From positions 1,247,013 to 1,311,012 of the forward strand of contig NZ_CP015101.1 of assembly GCF_002214465.1 (NCBI RefSeq): a DNA stretch of 64,000 nt, written 5' to 3'. Every line of letters starts with the position of its first letter. Position 1 is the first letter of the stretch. The position numbers were made by a program, and so were the translations under genes. The notes below the pieces were generated by a model, which searched no databases, had not been told where the DNA came from, and saw only the letters and a program-made list of their open reading frames with translations. Below, piece by piece: positions 33,596 to 42,676 of this stretch. This stretch comes from Thermococcus barossii. GTDB lineage: Archaea; Methanobacteriota_B; Thermococci; Thermococcales; Thermococcaceae.

Positions 33596-33953
33596 AACGG
33601 TCGCTGGGGGGCTGGCCTATCTCCTCGGAATAGGGCTCTCCCTGGTCAGACCACCCATCGAAAGGCTGGCCTGCGTGGAGGTGCCGAGCGGCAGGGTCTG
33701 CACTGGGGTCAACACTCCCCTGCTCCTCATCGAGCTCGGGCTGGTTGTGGTTGGGGCGCTGCTCCTGGGGCTCGACCACGGCTTTAAAAACGATCACGAA
33801 TTAAACGGCTGGCTTGGAGTCGCCATCGGGCTTGGAACTGCATTCATCGGGGGATACTCGGGAATCTGGGTGGTTTTTCTCTTTGGAGTTGCGCTCGCCA
33901 CCCTTGGACTGCTCGTTTACAAGGTGGGGAGGGTCAAACATGACCATGGTTGA
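33585..33953 (+). CDS. Membrane protein of unknown function in the XRE/ABC operon
   Basis: 122 residues, four hydrophobic helices ([63 protein letters not shown]). Two cysteines lie in the first external loop ([14 protein letters not shown]), which could form a disulfide. ATG 33585 has GGTGA five bases upstream; ATG 33579 is possible. It overlaps both the XRE gene and the ABC ATPase gene. No family recognised. Confidence 0.65.
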   Translation: MKARTVAGGLAYLLGIGLSLVRPPIERLACVEVPSGRVCTGVNTPLLLIELGLVVVGALLLGLDHGFKNDHELNGWLGVAIGLGTAFIGGYSGIWVVFLFGVALATLGLLVYKVGRVKHDHG

Positions 33954-34698
33954 AGTTTTGAATCTGGAGAAGGACTACGGAAAGGTGAAGGCCCTCAAGG
34001 GAATAAGCTTCTCCATCAAGGAGGAGGAGATATTCGGTCTGATAGGGCCAAACGGGGCTGGAAAGAGCACGACGCTCAAGATACTCTCGACGCTCCTCAA
34101 ACCGACGGGAGGAAGGGCAAGCATAGCTGGTCACGACGTTGTGAAGGAGGCCGACAGAGTCAGGGAAATCATCAGCTACCTGCCCGAGGAGGCGGGAGCA
34201 TACAAAAACCTCACCGGCTACGAGTACCTTCAGTTCATGGCAAGGCTGTATGCAAAGGACGAGGGAAAGGCGAGGGAGATGCTTGAGCTGGGTGTCGAGC
34301 TCAGCGGGCTCGGCGAGAGGCTCCACGACAAGGTCTCCACGTACTCCAAGGGAATGACGAGGAAGCTCCTCATAGCGAGGGCCCTCATGGTGCGGCCGAA
34401 GCTGGCGATACTGGATGAGCCGGCGAGCGGGCTGGACATAGTCAACGCCTATGCCATAAGGCAAATGATAAGGCGTTTCTCCAGAACCGAGGGGGTCACG
34501 TTCCTCCTCTCAAGCCACAACATGCTTGAAGTTGAGTTCCTCTGCCACCGCGTTGCGCTGATAAACAAAGGGCAGATAATCGAGGTGGGAACCCCAAAGG
34601 AGCTGAAGGAGAAGTACGAGGCGGAGAACCTGGAGGAGGTCTTCATGAAGGCAGTGGGGGCGAACATCAGCGAGCCGATAGGGGGTGAGGGTGGATGA
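33940..34698 (+). CDS. ABC exporter ATP-binding protein of the XRE operon
   Basis: 252 residues: Walker A GPNGAGKSTTLK, Q-loop ISYLPEEAGAYKNLTG, signature YSKGMTRKLLIARALM, Walker B LAILDEPASGLDI, H-loop LLSSHNMLEVEFL. The signature is YSKGMTRK, as in many ABC-2/NatA-type exporters. Start ATG 33940 follows GGGGAGGGTCAAAC and overlaps the preceding gene by 14 bases. Its stop shares ATGA with the permease start. Confidence 0.9.
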   Translation: MTMVEVLNLEKDYGKVKALKGISFSIKEEEIFGLIGPNGAGKSTTLKILSTLLKPTGGRASIAGHDVVKEADRVREIISYLPEEAGAYKNLTGYEYLQFMARLYAKDEGKAREMLELGVELSGLGERLHDKVSTYSKGMTRKLLIARALMVRPKLAILDEPASGLDIVNAYAIRQMIRRFSRTEGVTFLLSSHNMLEVEFLCHRVALINKGQIIEVGTPKELKEKYEAENLEEVFMKAVGANISEPIGGEGG

Positions 34699-35984
34699 GC
34701 GACTTCTGGGTGATGGCAAAGAAGGAGCTGTGGAACCTCTTCAGGGACAAGAAGCTCATCTTTGGCCTTGTAGTGGTTCCGCTGATTCTGCTCCCCGTGA
34801 TGGGAAAGGCCGTCAGTGTTGGAATGGAACAGGCCCAGGGCGAAACCCACGTGGCGATAGTCAATTTCGACGACGGAACGTATGGTTCACTCTTGATAAA
34901 GGCCCTTGAGGTTGCCCCCAACGTCACGGTAACCGTTGTGAACGCTACGACGCTTGACGAGGCCATTCAGCAGGCCATCCGGCAGGAACAGAACGTCTTG
35001 GTGGTCATCCCTTCAGACTTCACGGCCAAGCTCCAGGCCAACGAGACCGCCACCGTCGAGATATACGGCATCTTCACGACCATAAGCACCGGAATAAAGG
35101 AGAGCGTCAGCGAGGGCAGGATAAACGCCGTCCTGGGGATACTCAGCGATGAGATAGCGAGGCTAAAGGTAAGGAACCTCGGTGCCAGCAATCCCGATGC
35201 CATTCTTCAGCCGATAAGGACCGAGAGCAGGTCCGTCATAAACAACAACATCGTGGACATCTCCCCCACGGTGGTTTCGAGCGTCATAGCGGCCCAGGCT
35301 TTCACGATACCGCTAATCGTCTTCATGATGGTCATGATAACCTCCCAGATGGCGGCTGGAGCCATAGCGAGCGAGAAGGAGAACAAGACCTTGGAGACTC
35401 TCCTGACCCTTCCGGTGGCGAGGACAAAGATAGTTGCGGCGAAGATATTCGGCACTGCCATGATGGGCCTTGTTGCGGCGATAGCGTACATGATAGGCAT
35501 GCGCTACTACATGAGCTCCTTCGGACTGGGTTCGAGCGGGGTGAGCCTTGAGGATCTGGGCCTCACCGTCACCCCAACGGGAGCGCTGATGTTCGCCCTG
35601 GTGGTGTTCCTGACCATAATAATCGCCCTCAGCTTGGCCATGATAGTGGCAACCTTCGCCGAAGACGTCCAGAGCGCAACAACGCTGGTCAGCGCGGTTA
35701 TCCTGCCCCTGGCGTTCCCGGCGTTCCTGCTGATGTACACGGATATCAACGACCTCCCGGCGGTCGTTAAGTACGTCCTGCTCGCGATACCTTTCACCCA
35801 CCCCGTGGTGGACTACCGCTACGTCCTCCTCAGCAGCTATACGCCGATAGCGATAAGCATGGCCTATCTGGCCATAGTGGCGGTCCTCATACTCTACGCC
35901 ACGGCGTGGCTGTTCTCAACGGAGAGGATTCTCACGGCGCAGGTGAGCTGGGGCAGGAGAAAGAAGAAAAAAGCTGCCGAGTGA
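34695..35984 (+). CDS. ABC-2/NatB-type export permease of the XRE operon
   Basis: 429 residues. An N-terminal helix (residues ~22-40) is followed by a ~150-residue extracytoplasmic domain (VAIVNFDDGTYGSLLIKAL, ATVEIYGIFTTISTG) and five to six helices in the C-terminal half, with ASEKENKTLETLLTLPVARTKIV, the conserved cytoplasmic block of NatB/YhgE-like permeases. It ends in a Lys-rich tail (GRRKKKKAAE). With its ATPase it probably exports ions, a drug or a peptide. Last gene of the operon. Confidence 0.88.
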   Translation: MSDFWVMAKKELWNLFRDKKLIFGLVVVPLILLPVMGKAVSVGMEQAQGETHVAIVNFDDGTYGSLLIKALEVAPNVTVTVVNATTLDEAIQQAIRQEQNVLVVIPSDFTAKLQANETATVEIYGIFTTISTGIKESVSEGRINAVLGILSDEIARLKVRNLGASNPDAILQPIRTESRSVINNNIVDISPTVVSSVIAAQAFTIPLIVFMMVMITSQMAAGAIASEKENKTLETLLTLPVARTKIVAAKIFGTAMMGLVAAIAYMIGMRYYMSSFGLGSSGVSLEDLGLTVTPTGALMFALVVFLTIIIALSLAMIVATFAEDVQSATTLVSAVILPLAFPAFLLMYTDINDLPAVVKYVLLAIPFTHPVVDYRYVLLSSYTPIAISMAYLAIVAVLILYATAWLFSTERILTAQVSWGRRKKKKAAE

Positions 35985-35994
35985 GCTTTCTTTT

Positions 35995-36414
35995 TTACTC
36001 TATCGGCACTCCGTCCCTGGTTCTCGGAGCGAGCCACTTCATTAGCTTCCCCGGGTCCCTGGTTCTGATGATTATCGTTATCGGGCCGAGAGGGCTTTCC
36101 TCGTTGAAGTTTACCACGCCCGCATAGGCGGCCTGCTTGTTCACCCTGATGATTATCTCCTCGCCGAAGTAGCCCTCCTCAAGGAACGAGCGCGCAGTGT
36201 CAAGTATGGCCTGTCCGCGGAAGAGCTCGTAGAGCCTCTGAAGGGCCTTTCTGCTCCTCGTCTTTCCGGTGAGGATGACGTAGTCACCCCTATCGAAGGC
36301 CTCGAACTCCAGATCGTGAACCAGGTTCAGCATGGCCCTCTTGACCTTCTCGATGTCCTCCGTCGGATAAACGTAGGCCTCGACCTCAACCTCTTCGAAA
36401 AGTTCCTCAGTCAT
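35995..36414 (-). CDS. Predicted RNA-binding protein, DUF54 (PF01877) family
   Basis: 139 residues with a dsRBD-like alpha/beta pattern: [81 protein letters not shown]. The family has been called a predicted exosome-associated subunit; activity is not shown. ATG 36414 follows GGTGGGAGA; the 17-codon upstream extension is not conserved. Divergent promoter region shared with the ZIP gene; converges with the ABC permease. Confidence 0.75.
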   Translation of the reverse strand: MTEELFEEVEVEAYVYPTEDIEKVKRAMLNLVHDLEFEAFDRGDYVILTGKTRSRKALQRLYELFRGQAILDTARSFLEEGYFGEEIIIRVNKQAAYAGVVNFNEESPLGPITIIIRTRDPGKLMKWLAPRTRDGVPIE

Positions 36415-36485
36415 TCTCCCACCCAGAAGAAGCTCGCGGGAAGGCTTATAAACCCAACCGCCCAAATAGTTAGGGTGGCCTAATA

Positions 36486-37295
36486 GTGTTAGAGAACTTC
36501 GTGACCAGTCTCGCGGAGTGGATACTGAGCATCTCGAACGGCGAGATAATGTGGGTTGCCTTCTACGCCGGGCTTTTCGTCGCGCTGATGACTTCTCTCG
36601 GAGCCATGGTGGCGATATTCGCCAAAAACCTCCCCGAGGGAGGCGTTGACTTCGCGCTCAGCTTCGCCGCCGGGGTCATGATAGTTGCGGCCTTCACGAG
36701 CCTCATCCTGCCGGCGATAGAGAGCACTGGTTCCTTTGCACCCGCCGGAGTCGGAATAGCCCTCGGGGTGCTGCTCATCTACGCCATAGACCGCGTTCTC
36801 CCCCACGAGCACCTCGTCAAGGGCTACGAGGGTCCGAAGTCCATGAAGAACAGGCTGAGAAAGGTCTGGCTCCTCGTCATAGCCGTGATAATCCACAACC
36901 TGCCCGAGGGAATGGCCGTCGGAACCTCTCTGGTCTACAACCTGGAGGTCGGCCTGGTAACCACCATAGCCATCGGAATCCAGGACTTCCCGGAGGGCAC
37001 GGTCGTATCTCTTCCCCTGGCGACGATACAGAGGAAGCGCCTGCAGCCGATAGCGATGGGTGTGCTGAGCGGCTTCGCTGAGATGGCGATGGTTCTCCTC
37101 GGCGCGTACTTCTTCACCCTCTTCTCCTGGCTCCTGCCCTACGGCCTCGGTCTGGCGGGAGGGGCGATGCTCTACGTGACGGTCAAGGAGATGATACCGG
37201 AGATATACAGGGAAGAAAAGAGCGACACGCTGATAACCCTGGGATTCTTCCTGGGCTTCTACGTGATGCTTTTCCTCGACTCAATGCTCGGCTAA
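36486..37295 (+). CDS. ZIP family metal transporter
   Basis: 269 residues, eight predicted helices. Metal sites: [12 protein letters not shown] in helix 4 and [15 protein letters not shown] in helix 5 (HN..PEG and D..PEG). ZIP proteins import Zn, Fe or Mn; which one is not evident. GTG start at 36486. The 3' end overlaps the convergent UPF0200 gene by 15 bases. Confidence 0.9.
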   Translation: MLENFVTSLAEWILSISNGEIMWVAFYAGLFVALMTSLGAMVAIFAKNLPEGGVDFALSFAAGVMIVAAFTSLILPAIESTGSFAPAGVGIALGVLLIYAIDRVLPHEHLVKGYEGPKSMKNRLRKVWLLVIAVIIHNLPEGMAVGTSLVYNLEVGLVTTIAIGIQDFPEGTVVSLPLATIQRKRLQPIAMGVLSGFAEMAMVLLGAYFFTLFSWLLPYGLGLAGGAMLYVTVKEMIPEIYREEKSDTLITLGFFLGFYVMLFLDSMLG

Positions 37296-37838
37296 AATCC
37301 TGTCAACGAGCTCCCGCACTCTTTTCTCATACTCTTCCCTGTCGCAGTCGTTCACTATCATGTGGTCTGCCATCGCGATGACGCTTCCTATTCCAAACTT
37401 CAGCTCCTTCCAGTCGCGCTCCTCGAAGTCCTCCCAGCTCTTGGGGTCGTCGTGCCTGCCCCTGGCCCTGAGCCTCTCGAAGCGAAGGTGCGGGGGTGTG
37501 TGAACGGCGAGTATTATTATCTCCTCATCAGGGAAGGCGCTCCTGAAGGTTCCGACCTCGTCGAGGGAGCGGACACCGTCTATGACGACGACCCTGCTGT
37601 CCTTTAGGAGGCGCCTCACCTTCTCCACCGTCAGTTTCGCGACAGCGTTCTGGCCTAGCTCCTGCCTCAGCCTTATGCTCACCTTGGCAACGTTCTCCTT
37701 GGTGAGCTCAAGTCCGCGCTTAGCGGTTTCCTCCCTCACGATGTCACCCATAGAAACGCTCGGAAAGCCCCTCCTCTCGAACTCCCTAACGATTCTGCTC
37801 TTTCCCGAACCCGGCATTCCAGTCACGATGATTATCAT
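37281..37838 (-). CDS. UPF0200 family nucleotide-kinase-like protein
   Basis: 185-residue P-loop protein: Walker A TGMPGSGKSRI (~6-16), a lid-like Arg-rich stretch FERLRARGRHDDPKS, and the DGVRSLDEVGTFRSAF block characteristic of UPF0200. Related to dephospho-CoA and adenylate kinases, but the archaeal dephospho-CoA kinase is a different family, so the substrate is open. ATG 37838 gives the family N-terminus; a GTG three codons upstream is possible. Confidence 0.8.
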   Translation of the reverse strand: MIIIVTGMPGSGKSRIVREFERRGFPSVSMGDIVREETAKRGLELTKENVAKVSIRLRQELGQNAVAKLTVEKVRRLLKDSRVVVIDGVRSLDEVGTFRSAFPDEEIIILAVHTPPHLRFERLRARGRHDDPKSWEDFEERDWKELKFGIGSVIAMADHMIVNDCDREEYEKRVRELVDRILAEH

Positions 37839-37883
37839 AGTGCCCACGCCAGAGTAAAAGGACGGGATTTAAAAGCTTGACCC

Positions 37884-40064
37884 TCACTTCAGGAAAGCAT
37901 CGAGGGTTCCCTTCCGCGCTTTTTCCGCCTTTTTGGAGTCCTTTTTAGCACCCTTTGGCATTTCCACGCCGAAGTGCTTGAACAGTCCCTCGACAACCTT
38001 CATTCCTATACCCTCAACCTCCAGCAGGTCCCTAACCTTGGCGCGCATTATGTCCTCCTGTGTTCTGAAGCCCGCGTTGTAGAGGGCCCTAGCCCTCTTC
38101 CTTCCGATGTTCGGGAGCCTGACCAGCTCCAGGAGCTCCTCGCGAACGCCGTGGCGCAGACGGAGGTGCAGGTCTCTCAGGTAGTCCAGCACATCTTTTT
38201 CCGGACTGAAGAGCTTGTAAAGCTCGATTAGGGAGTACATGAGCCAGTCCGCAAGTTCGAGGATGCGGTAGAGGTCACCGGGGTCTATACTGTAGGTCTC
38301 GTAAATACGCGCCTCCGGAACCTCGTTTATCCAGTCGAGGAGGATTTTCGCGGTCTTGACCTCGCTGAGGAACGTCTGGAACCTGTAGTCTTCGTAGTAG
38401 GGGATGTTCGTGTAGAGCTTCTCCTCAAACTCGTAGGCCAGGTCGAGGTAGTCCTCCATCTCGCGCTTTCTGGCGGTCAGCGTCGCCATGTCCGGCGTCG
38501 AGGCCATCAGCTGGAAGATTCCGAAGGGGTTGGGGTTCCTCTCGATGGCCGGAAAGGCGTCCTTGAATTTCTTGGCGGTGAGGGGGTCTATGTAGAGCTG
38601 GGATGTGCGCTTTCCAAAGGGCAGGGGTATGAAGCGGTCGTTCATGTCCATGTCCGCGAACTCGTTTTCTATGAGGAAGTAGACCACATCCTTCGCCTTG
38701 TACTCTATGGAACTGGTGTCCTTCCTCTGGTGGAAGTAGAAGGTCTTCTCAAGGAAGCTTATCAGCTCCCTGAAGCTTGAAACACCGAAGTTCGTTATCA
38801 AGGCAAGGATCTGGCTCCTGAAGGCCTGTTCGTTGGCGAGCATCGAGAAGAGCTTCTCGGGCTTTCCGTGGACGTACCGCTCCAGGAGCTTTCGGGGGTC
38901 TTCGGTTCTGGCAACTATTATGGCCTCCCCCACTTTATCGTACTTGGGCCTTCCCGCCCTGCCCATCATCTGCTGTATCTCAAGGACCGGGATGTCTGTC
39001 CAGCCGAAGCCGGCGTAGCGCTTGGTGTCACGGATTATGACGCGGAAGGCGGGCAGGTTTATTCCAGCGCTGAGGGTCGGCGTCGCTGTTATTACCTTAA
39101 TCAATCCCTCACGGAAGGCATCTTCTATCATGGTCCTCTCAGCGCGGCTTAATCCCGCGTGGTGGAAGGCAACGCCGCCTCTGATGGCCCTTCCGAGCTT
39201 CTCGTTGGTGGGGTTTTCCTCCAGTGAGTCGGCCAGTTCCTTAAGCTGCCTCGTCTCCGGCTTCGTGAGGAGGCGGGATATTTTGGAGGACAGTGAGAGG
39301 GCCTCCTTCTCGGCAGAGCGACGGGTGTTGACGAAGACAAGTGCCTGTTTGCCCCTCTTGACGGCGTCAATCGCCAGGCTCTCCCAGTTCTCGGGATAGC
39401 GGTCTATTCTACCGTCCTCCCAGAAAAGTTCTCCCAGGTGGAAGACGCCCTTCCTCAGCTCGACCGGACGCCAGTCGCTCACAACCAGTTCGGCGTTGAG
39501 CCACTCCGCCAGCTCCTCGGCGTTGCCGACGGTTGCGCTCAGGGCGAGTATCTGTGCCTTATCGAGCATGTGGGAGAGTATCATCTCAAGCGTCGCTCCC
39601 CTGTCGTAGGAGCCGATCAGGTGAACCTCGTCTGCAACGATGAGCTTGACGTCCCTTATCCAGCCCGAGCCGTGCCTCAGGAGTGAGTCGAACTTCTCGG
39701 AGGTGGCGATGATTATGTCGTACCTTCCGAGCCACTCATCGGTCGAGTCGTAGTCGCCCGTCGTTGCGGCCACGCGAATGCCAAGAACCTCCCATGCCTT
39801 GAACTCCCGGTACTTTTCCTCCGCGAGGGCCTTCAGGGGGACGAGATAGACCGCCTTGCCACCCTCCTTCAGGAGCTTGTTGACCATGACTATCTCGCTC
39901 ACCAGGGTCTTTCCGCTCGCGGTGGGGATGGCCAGAACAAGGTTCTTCCCCTCAAGAACCCCGCTCTTCAGGGCTTCCGCCTGCGGCGGGTAGAGTTCGA
40001 CTATGCCCCTCTCGACAATGACCCGCTTAACCCGCTCGTCTACCGGGAGTTCCTCAATCCGCAT
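37884..40064 (-). CDS. hel308: Hel308/Hjm superfamily 2 DNA helicase
   Basis: 726 residues: motif I AIPTASGKTL, Ia VPLKALA, II ADEVHLIG, III LSATVGNA, IV VFVNTRRSAE, V TPTLSAGINLPA, VI QMMGRAGRP. Winged-helix and ratchet domains follow, then a C-terminal HhH region (RLPNIGRKRARALYNAGF, VEGIGMKVVEGLFKHFG). It unwinds lagging strands at stalled forks and migrates Holliday junctions. The tail KGTLDAFLK resembles a PCNA-interacting peptide. Divergent from the 188-residue gene at 40136. Confidence 0.96.
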   Translation of the reverse strand: MRIEELPVDERVKRVIVERGIVELYPPQAEALKSGVLEGKNLVLAIPTASGKTLVSEIVMVNKLLKEGGKAVYLVPLKALAEEKYREFKAWEVLGIRVAATTGDYDSTDEWLGRYDIIIATSEKFDSLLRHGSGWIRDVKLIVADEVHLIGSYDRGATLEMILSHMLDKAQILALSATVGNAEELAEWLNAELVVSDWRPVELRKGVFHLGELFWEDGRIDRYPENWESLAIDAVKRGKQALVFVNTRRSAEKEALSLSSKISRLLTKPETRQLKELADSLEENPTNEKLGRAIRGGVAFHHAGLSRAERTMIEDAFREGLIKVITATPTLSAGINLPAFRVIIRDTKRYAGFGWTDIPVLEIQQMMGRAGRPKYDKVGEAIIVARTEDPRKLLERYVHGKPEKLFSMLANEQAFRSQILALITNFGVSSFRELISFLEKTFYFHQRKDTSSIEYKAKDVVYFLIENEFADMDMNDRFIPLPFGKRTSQLYIDPLTAKKFKDAFPAIERNPNPFGIFQLMASTPDMATLTARKREMEDYLDLAYEFEEKLYTNIPYYEDYRFQTFLSEVKTAKILLDWINEVPEARIYETYSIDPGDLYRILELADWLMYSLIELYKLFSPEKDVLDYLRDLHLRLRHGVREELLELVRLPNIGRKRARALYNAGFRTQEDIMRAKVRDLLEVEGIGMKVVEGLFKHFGVEMPKGAKKDSKKAEKARKGTLDAFLK

Positions 40065-40135
40065 GACCCTCAGCTCCGGGAATATTCCACCGACGGTTTT
40101 ATATGTTTATCCCACCTATCCTATGGGGGAGGGAA

Positions 40136-40702
40136 ATGAGGCTGAGGGTTCCCTACGTGCTCTTTGAAACCGGAACTGGGGAATACGGCGTGGATGCGTA
40201 CTTCTCGCTGAGGGTGGAAAAACCGGAGAGACGGGCGACCCTGATAAGGAAGGCGGAGGACCTCGTGAGAACCGGGGAAAAGCCTATGGGGGCACTTCTA
40301 AAGGGCGAGTCCGTCGTGGAGTACCTCACCTCACTCTTCGTGCTCCTCTACGAACTCAGCGGCGAGAGCTTCAACGAGAGGACGAGACATATGAGGCGCT
40401 GGAACATCTGGCGGCTCATAGGCATACCTACCGGCCACCAGCGCCACGTGGACAGGGACGAGGAGCTGGCCAAGAAGAACAGGGAGGCTCTGCTCGCCCT
40501 GGCGATACTGAGGAAAGTTCTTGGAGCAAAAACTCCGGTCGAACTGGAAGGGGTCACGATAAGACCGCTGGGCTATGCATTCCTCGAATTCGACGTGGAC
40601 GGTGGGAACGTCAGCGACCCCGTTTACAGGGAGCTGTTCAAAATAGACTCCAACGCGGGAATGGCGCTCCCATGGTTGAGAACCAAAAAGAGGGAAGAAT
40701 AG
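40136..40702 (+). CDS. Conserved hypothetical protein
   Basis: 188 residues from ATG 40136 (GGGAGGGAA just upstream; the ORF extends 11 codons further without support). Soluble; basic helical middle (NERTRHMRRWNIWRLIGIPTGHQRHVDRDEELAKKNRE). The N-terminal MRLRVPYVLFETGTGEYGVDAY and C-terminal GYAFLEFDVDGG are beta-rich. No family recognised. TATA TTTTATATGTTTA at 40098-40110, in the short intergenic region shared with Hel308, could suggest a DNA-related role but proves nothing. Confidence 0.65.
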   Translation: MRLRVPYVLFETGTGEYGVDAYFSLRVEKPERRATLIRKAEDLVRTGEKPMGALLKGESVVEYLTSLFVLLYELSGESFNERTRHMRRWNIWRLIGIPTGHQRHVDRDEELAKKNREALLALAILRKVLGAKTPVELEGVTIRPLGYAFLEFDVDGGNVSDPVYRELFKIDSNAGMALPWLRTKKREE

Positions 40703-40705
40703 GGA

Positions 40706-41686
40706 TCATGCCTTTCCGTAGAGCCAGCAGGCGACGTAGTGGCCGCTCTCCACCTCTATGAGGGGTGGCTCCTTCTTGTCGCAGAGCCCGGCCTTTGCGA
40801 GGGGACACCTCGGGTGGAAGCGGCAGCCCTGCGGCGGGTTTATTGGGCTGGGCGGCTCCCCCTCGACCTTCATGCGCTTTTTCTTAAGCTCCCTCGCCAG
40901 TTCAGGGTCGGGAACCGGTATCGCCGACAGCAGGAACTTGGTGTACGGGTGTAACGGGTTCTCGAATATCTCCTCGGCCGGGCCAACCTCCACCAGCTTC
41001 CCGAGATACATAACACCCATTCTGTGGCTCATGTACTTGACGACGCCAAGGTCATGGCTGATGAACAGGTATGTGAAGCCGAACCGTTTCTGGAGGTCTT
41101 TCATCGTGTTGAGTATGTTGGCCTGAACCGAAACGTCGAGGGCGGAGGTGGGCTCATCCAGGACTATGAACTCCGGTCTGAGCGCGAGAAGCCTGGCCAG
41201 GGCTATCCTCTGCCTCTGACCGCCGCTGAATTCGTGGGGATAGCGGTAGAGATGCATCTCGTTGAGGCCGACGCTCTCCAGCAGCTTTATCACGAAGTCC
41301 TCGGGGTCGTCAACCTCTATCCCGTGGAACTTAACCGGTTCCATGATTATTTCAAAGACGGTCTGCCTGGGGTTGAGTGAGGAGTAGGGGTCTTGGAACA
41401 TGATCTGGGCCTTCCTGCGGAACCACTTCATTTCCTCCCCCTTGAGCTTCGTGACGTCCTTTCCCTGGAAGATGATTTGACCGTCGGTTGGCTCTATGAG
41501 GCGGAGAATGGTTCTCCCGGTGGTTGTCTTCCCGCATCCGCTCTCGCCGACGAGGCCGAAGGTTTCACCCCGGTTTATGGTGAAGCTGACGTCGTCAACG
41601 GCCTTGACGTAGCCCTCAGTCCTGAAAAGCCCCCTGATGGGGAAGTACTTCTTGAGGTTCTTAACCTCGAGTATCGGCTCGCTCAT
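40706..41686 (-). CDS. Dipeptide/oligopeptide ABC importer ATPase (DppF/OppF-like)
   Basis: 326 residues: Walker [15 protein letters not shown], signature [19 protein letters not shown], Walker [18 protein letters not shown]-loop [13 protein letters not shown], then the oligopeptide-specific C-terminal cysteine block [19 protein letters not shown]. Last gene of the peptide importer operon; nine bases after the DppD-like gene. The pair forms the heterodimeric ATPase. Confidence 0.93.
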   Translation of the reverse strand: MSEPILEVKNLKKYFPIRGLFRTEGYVKAVDDVSFTINRGETFGLVGESGCGKTTTGRTILRLIEPTDGQIIFQGKDVTKLKGEEMKWFRRKAQIMFQDPYSSLNPRQTVFEIIMEPVKFHGIEVDDPEDFVIKLLESVGLNEMHLYRYPHEFSGGQRQRIALARLLALRPEFIVLDEPTSALDVSVQANILNTMKDLQKRFGFTYLFISHDLGVVKYMSHRMGVMYLGKLVEVGPAEEIFENPLHPYTKFLLSAIPVPDPELARELKKKRMKVEGEPPSPINPPQGCRFHPRCPLAKAGLCDKKEPPLIEVESGHYVACWLYGKA

Positions 41687-41695
41687 GCTATCACC

Positions 41696-42676
41696 TCAGT
41701 ACAGGTGGCAGGCCACGAAGTGGCCGGGCTCCATCTCCTTCAGCTCGGGTACCTTCTCCTTGCAGATGCCCATGACCCTCGGACACCTCGGGTGGAAGCG
41801 GCAGCCGCTGGGGGGTTCTATCAGGTTCGGAACCGTCCCTGGTATAGTCTCAAGGCGCTCAATCTTCGCCATGGGGTTGGGAACCGCACGCAGGAGTCCC
41901 TGAGTGTACGGGTGAAGCGGGTTCTTGAATATCTGGTCAACGGAACCTATCTCCACTATTTTGCCTGCGTACATGACGGCGACGCGGTCGGCCATCTCCG
42001 CGACGACTCCCATGTTGTGGGTGATGAGTATGACAGTGGTGTTGTACTCCTCCTTGAGTTTGTTCATGAGGTCGAGTATCTGGGCCTGGACTGTGACATC
42101 GAGAGCAGTAGTCGGCTCGTCGGCGATGAGTATCTTCGGATTGTTGGATACGCCGGTTCCTATAACAACGCGCTGCTTCATTCCTCCACTCAGCTCGTGG
42201 GGGTAGTTTTTCACCCTGCTCTCCGGGTCGGGGATGAGAACGCGCCGGAGTATGTCCACAGCTTTCCGGAAGCCTTCCTTCCAGTCCTTGACTGTGTTGT
42301 GGACGACCATCGCCTCGGCTATCTGATAACCAACGGTGTAGAGCGGGTCAAGAGACGCGTGGGGGTCCTGGAAGATGTAGGCTATCTCCTTTCCGCGAAC
42401 GTCCCTTATCTCCTCCTCGCTTAGCTTGAGCAGGTCAACGGTGGAGCCGTCCTCCCTGTGGTAGAGAACCTGTCCCTCGACTATCCTTCCTGGGCTCTCA
42501 ATGAGCTGGGTTAGTGCCCTGGAGGTGACGCTCTTCCCACAGCCAGTTTCTCCAACGAGAGCGAAGGTTTCTCCGCGATAGACATCGAAGGAAACCCTCT
42601 CGATGGCCTTGACTATGCCGGCGTAGGTGTAGAAGTGCACGGTCAGGTCGCGGACTTCAAGGATGGGCTCAGGCAT
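41696..42676 (-). CDS. Dipeptide/oligopeptide ABC importer ATPase (DppD/OppD-like)
   Basis: 326 residues: Walker A GETGCGKSVTSRAL, signature LSGGMKQRVVIGTGV, Walker B ILIADEPTTALDVTVQ, H-loop ITHNMGVVAEMAD, and C-terminal [18 protein letters not shown], which together with its partner can bind an Fe-S cluster in related proteins. ATG 42676 follows GGAGGGTGAGAGCA and overlaps the DppC-like stop by 8 bases; the upstream GTG is inside that site. Confidence 0.93.
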   Translation of the reverse strand: MPEPILEVRDLTVHFYTYAGIVKAIERVSFDVYRGETFALVGETGCGKSVTSRALTQLIESPGRIVEGQVLYHREDGSTVDLLKLSEEEIRDVRGKEIAYIFQDPHASLDPLYTVGYQIAEAMVVHNTVKDWKEGFRKAVDILRRVLIPDPESRVKNYPHELSGGMKQRVVIGTGVSNNPKILIADEPTTALDVTVQAQILDLMNKLKEEYNTTVILITHNMGVVAEMADRVAVMYAGKIVEIGSVDQIFKNPLHPYTQGLLRAVPNPMAKIERLETIPGTVPNLIEPPSGCRFHPRCPRVMGICKEKVPELKEMEPGHFVACHLY

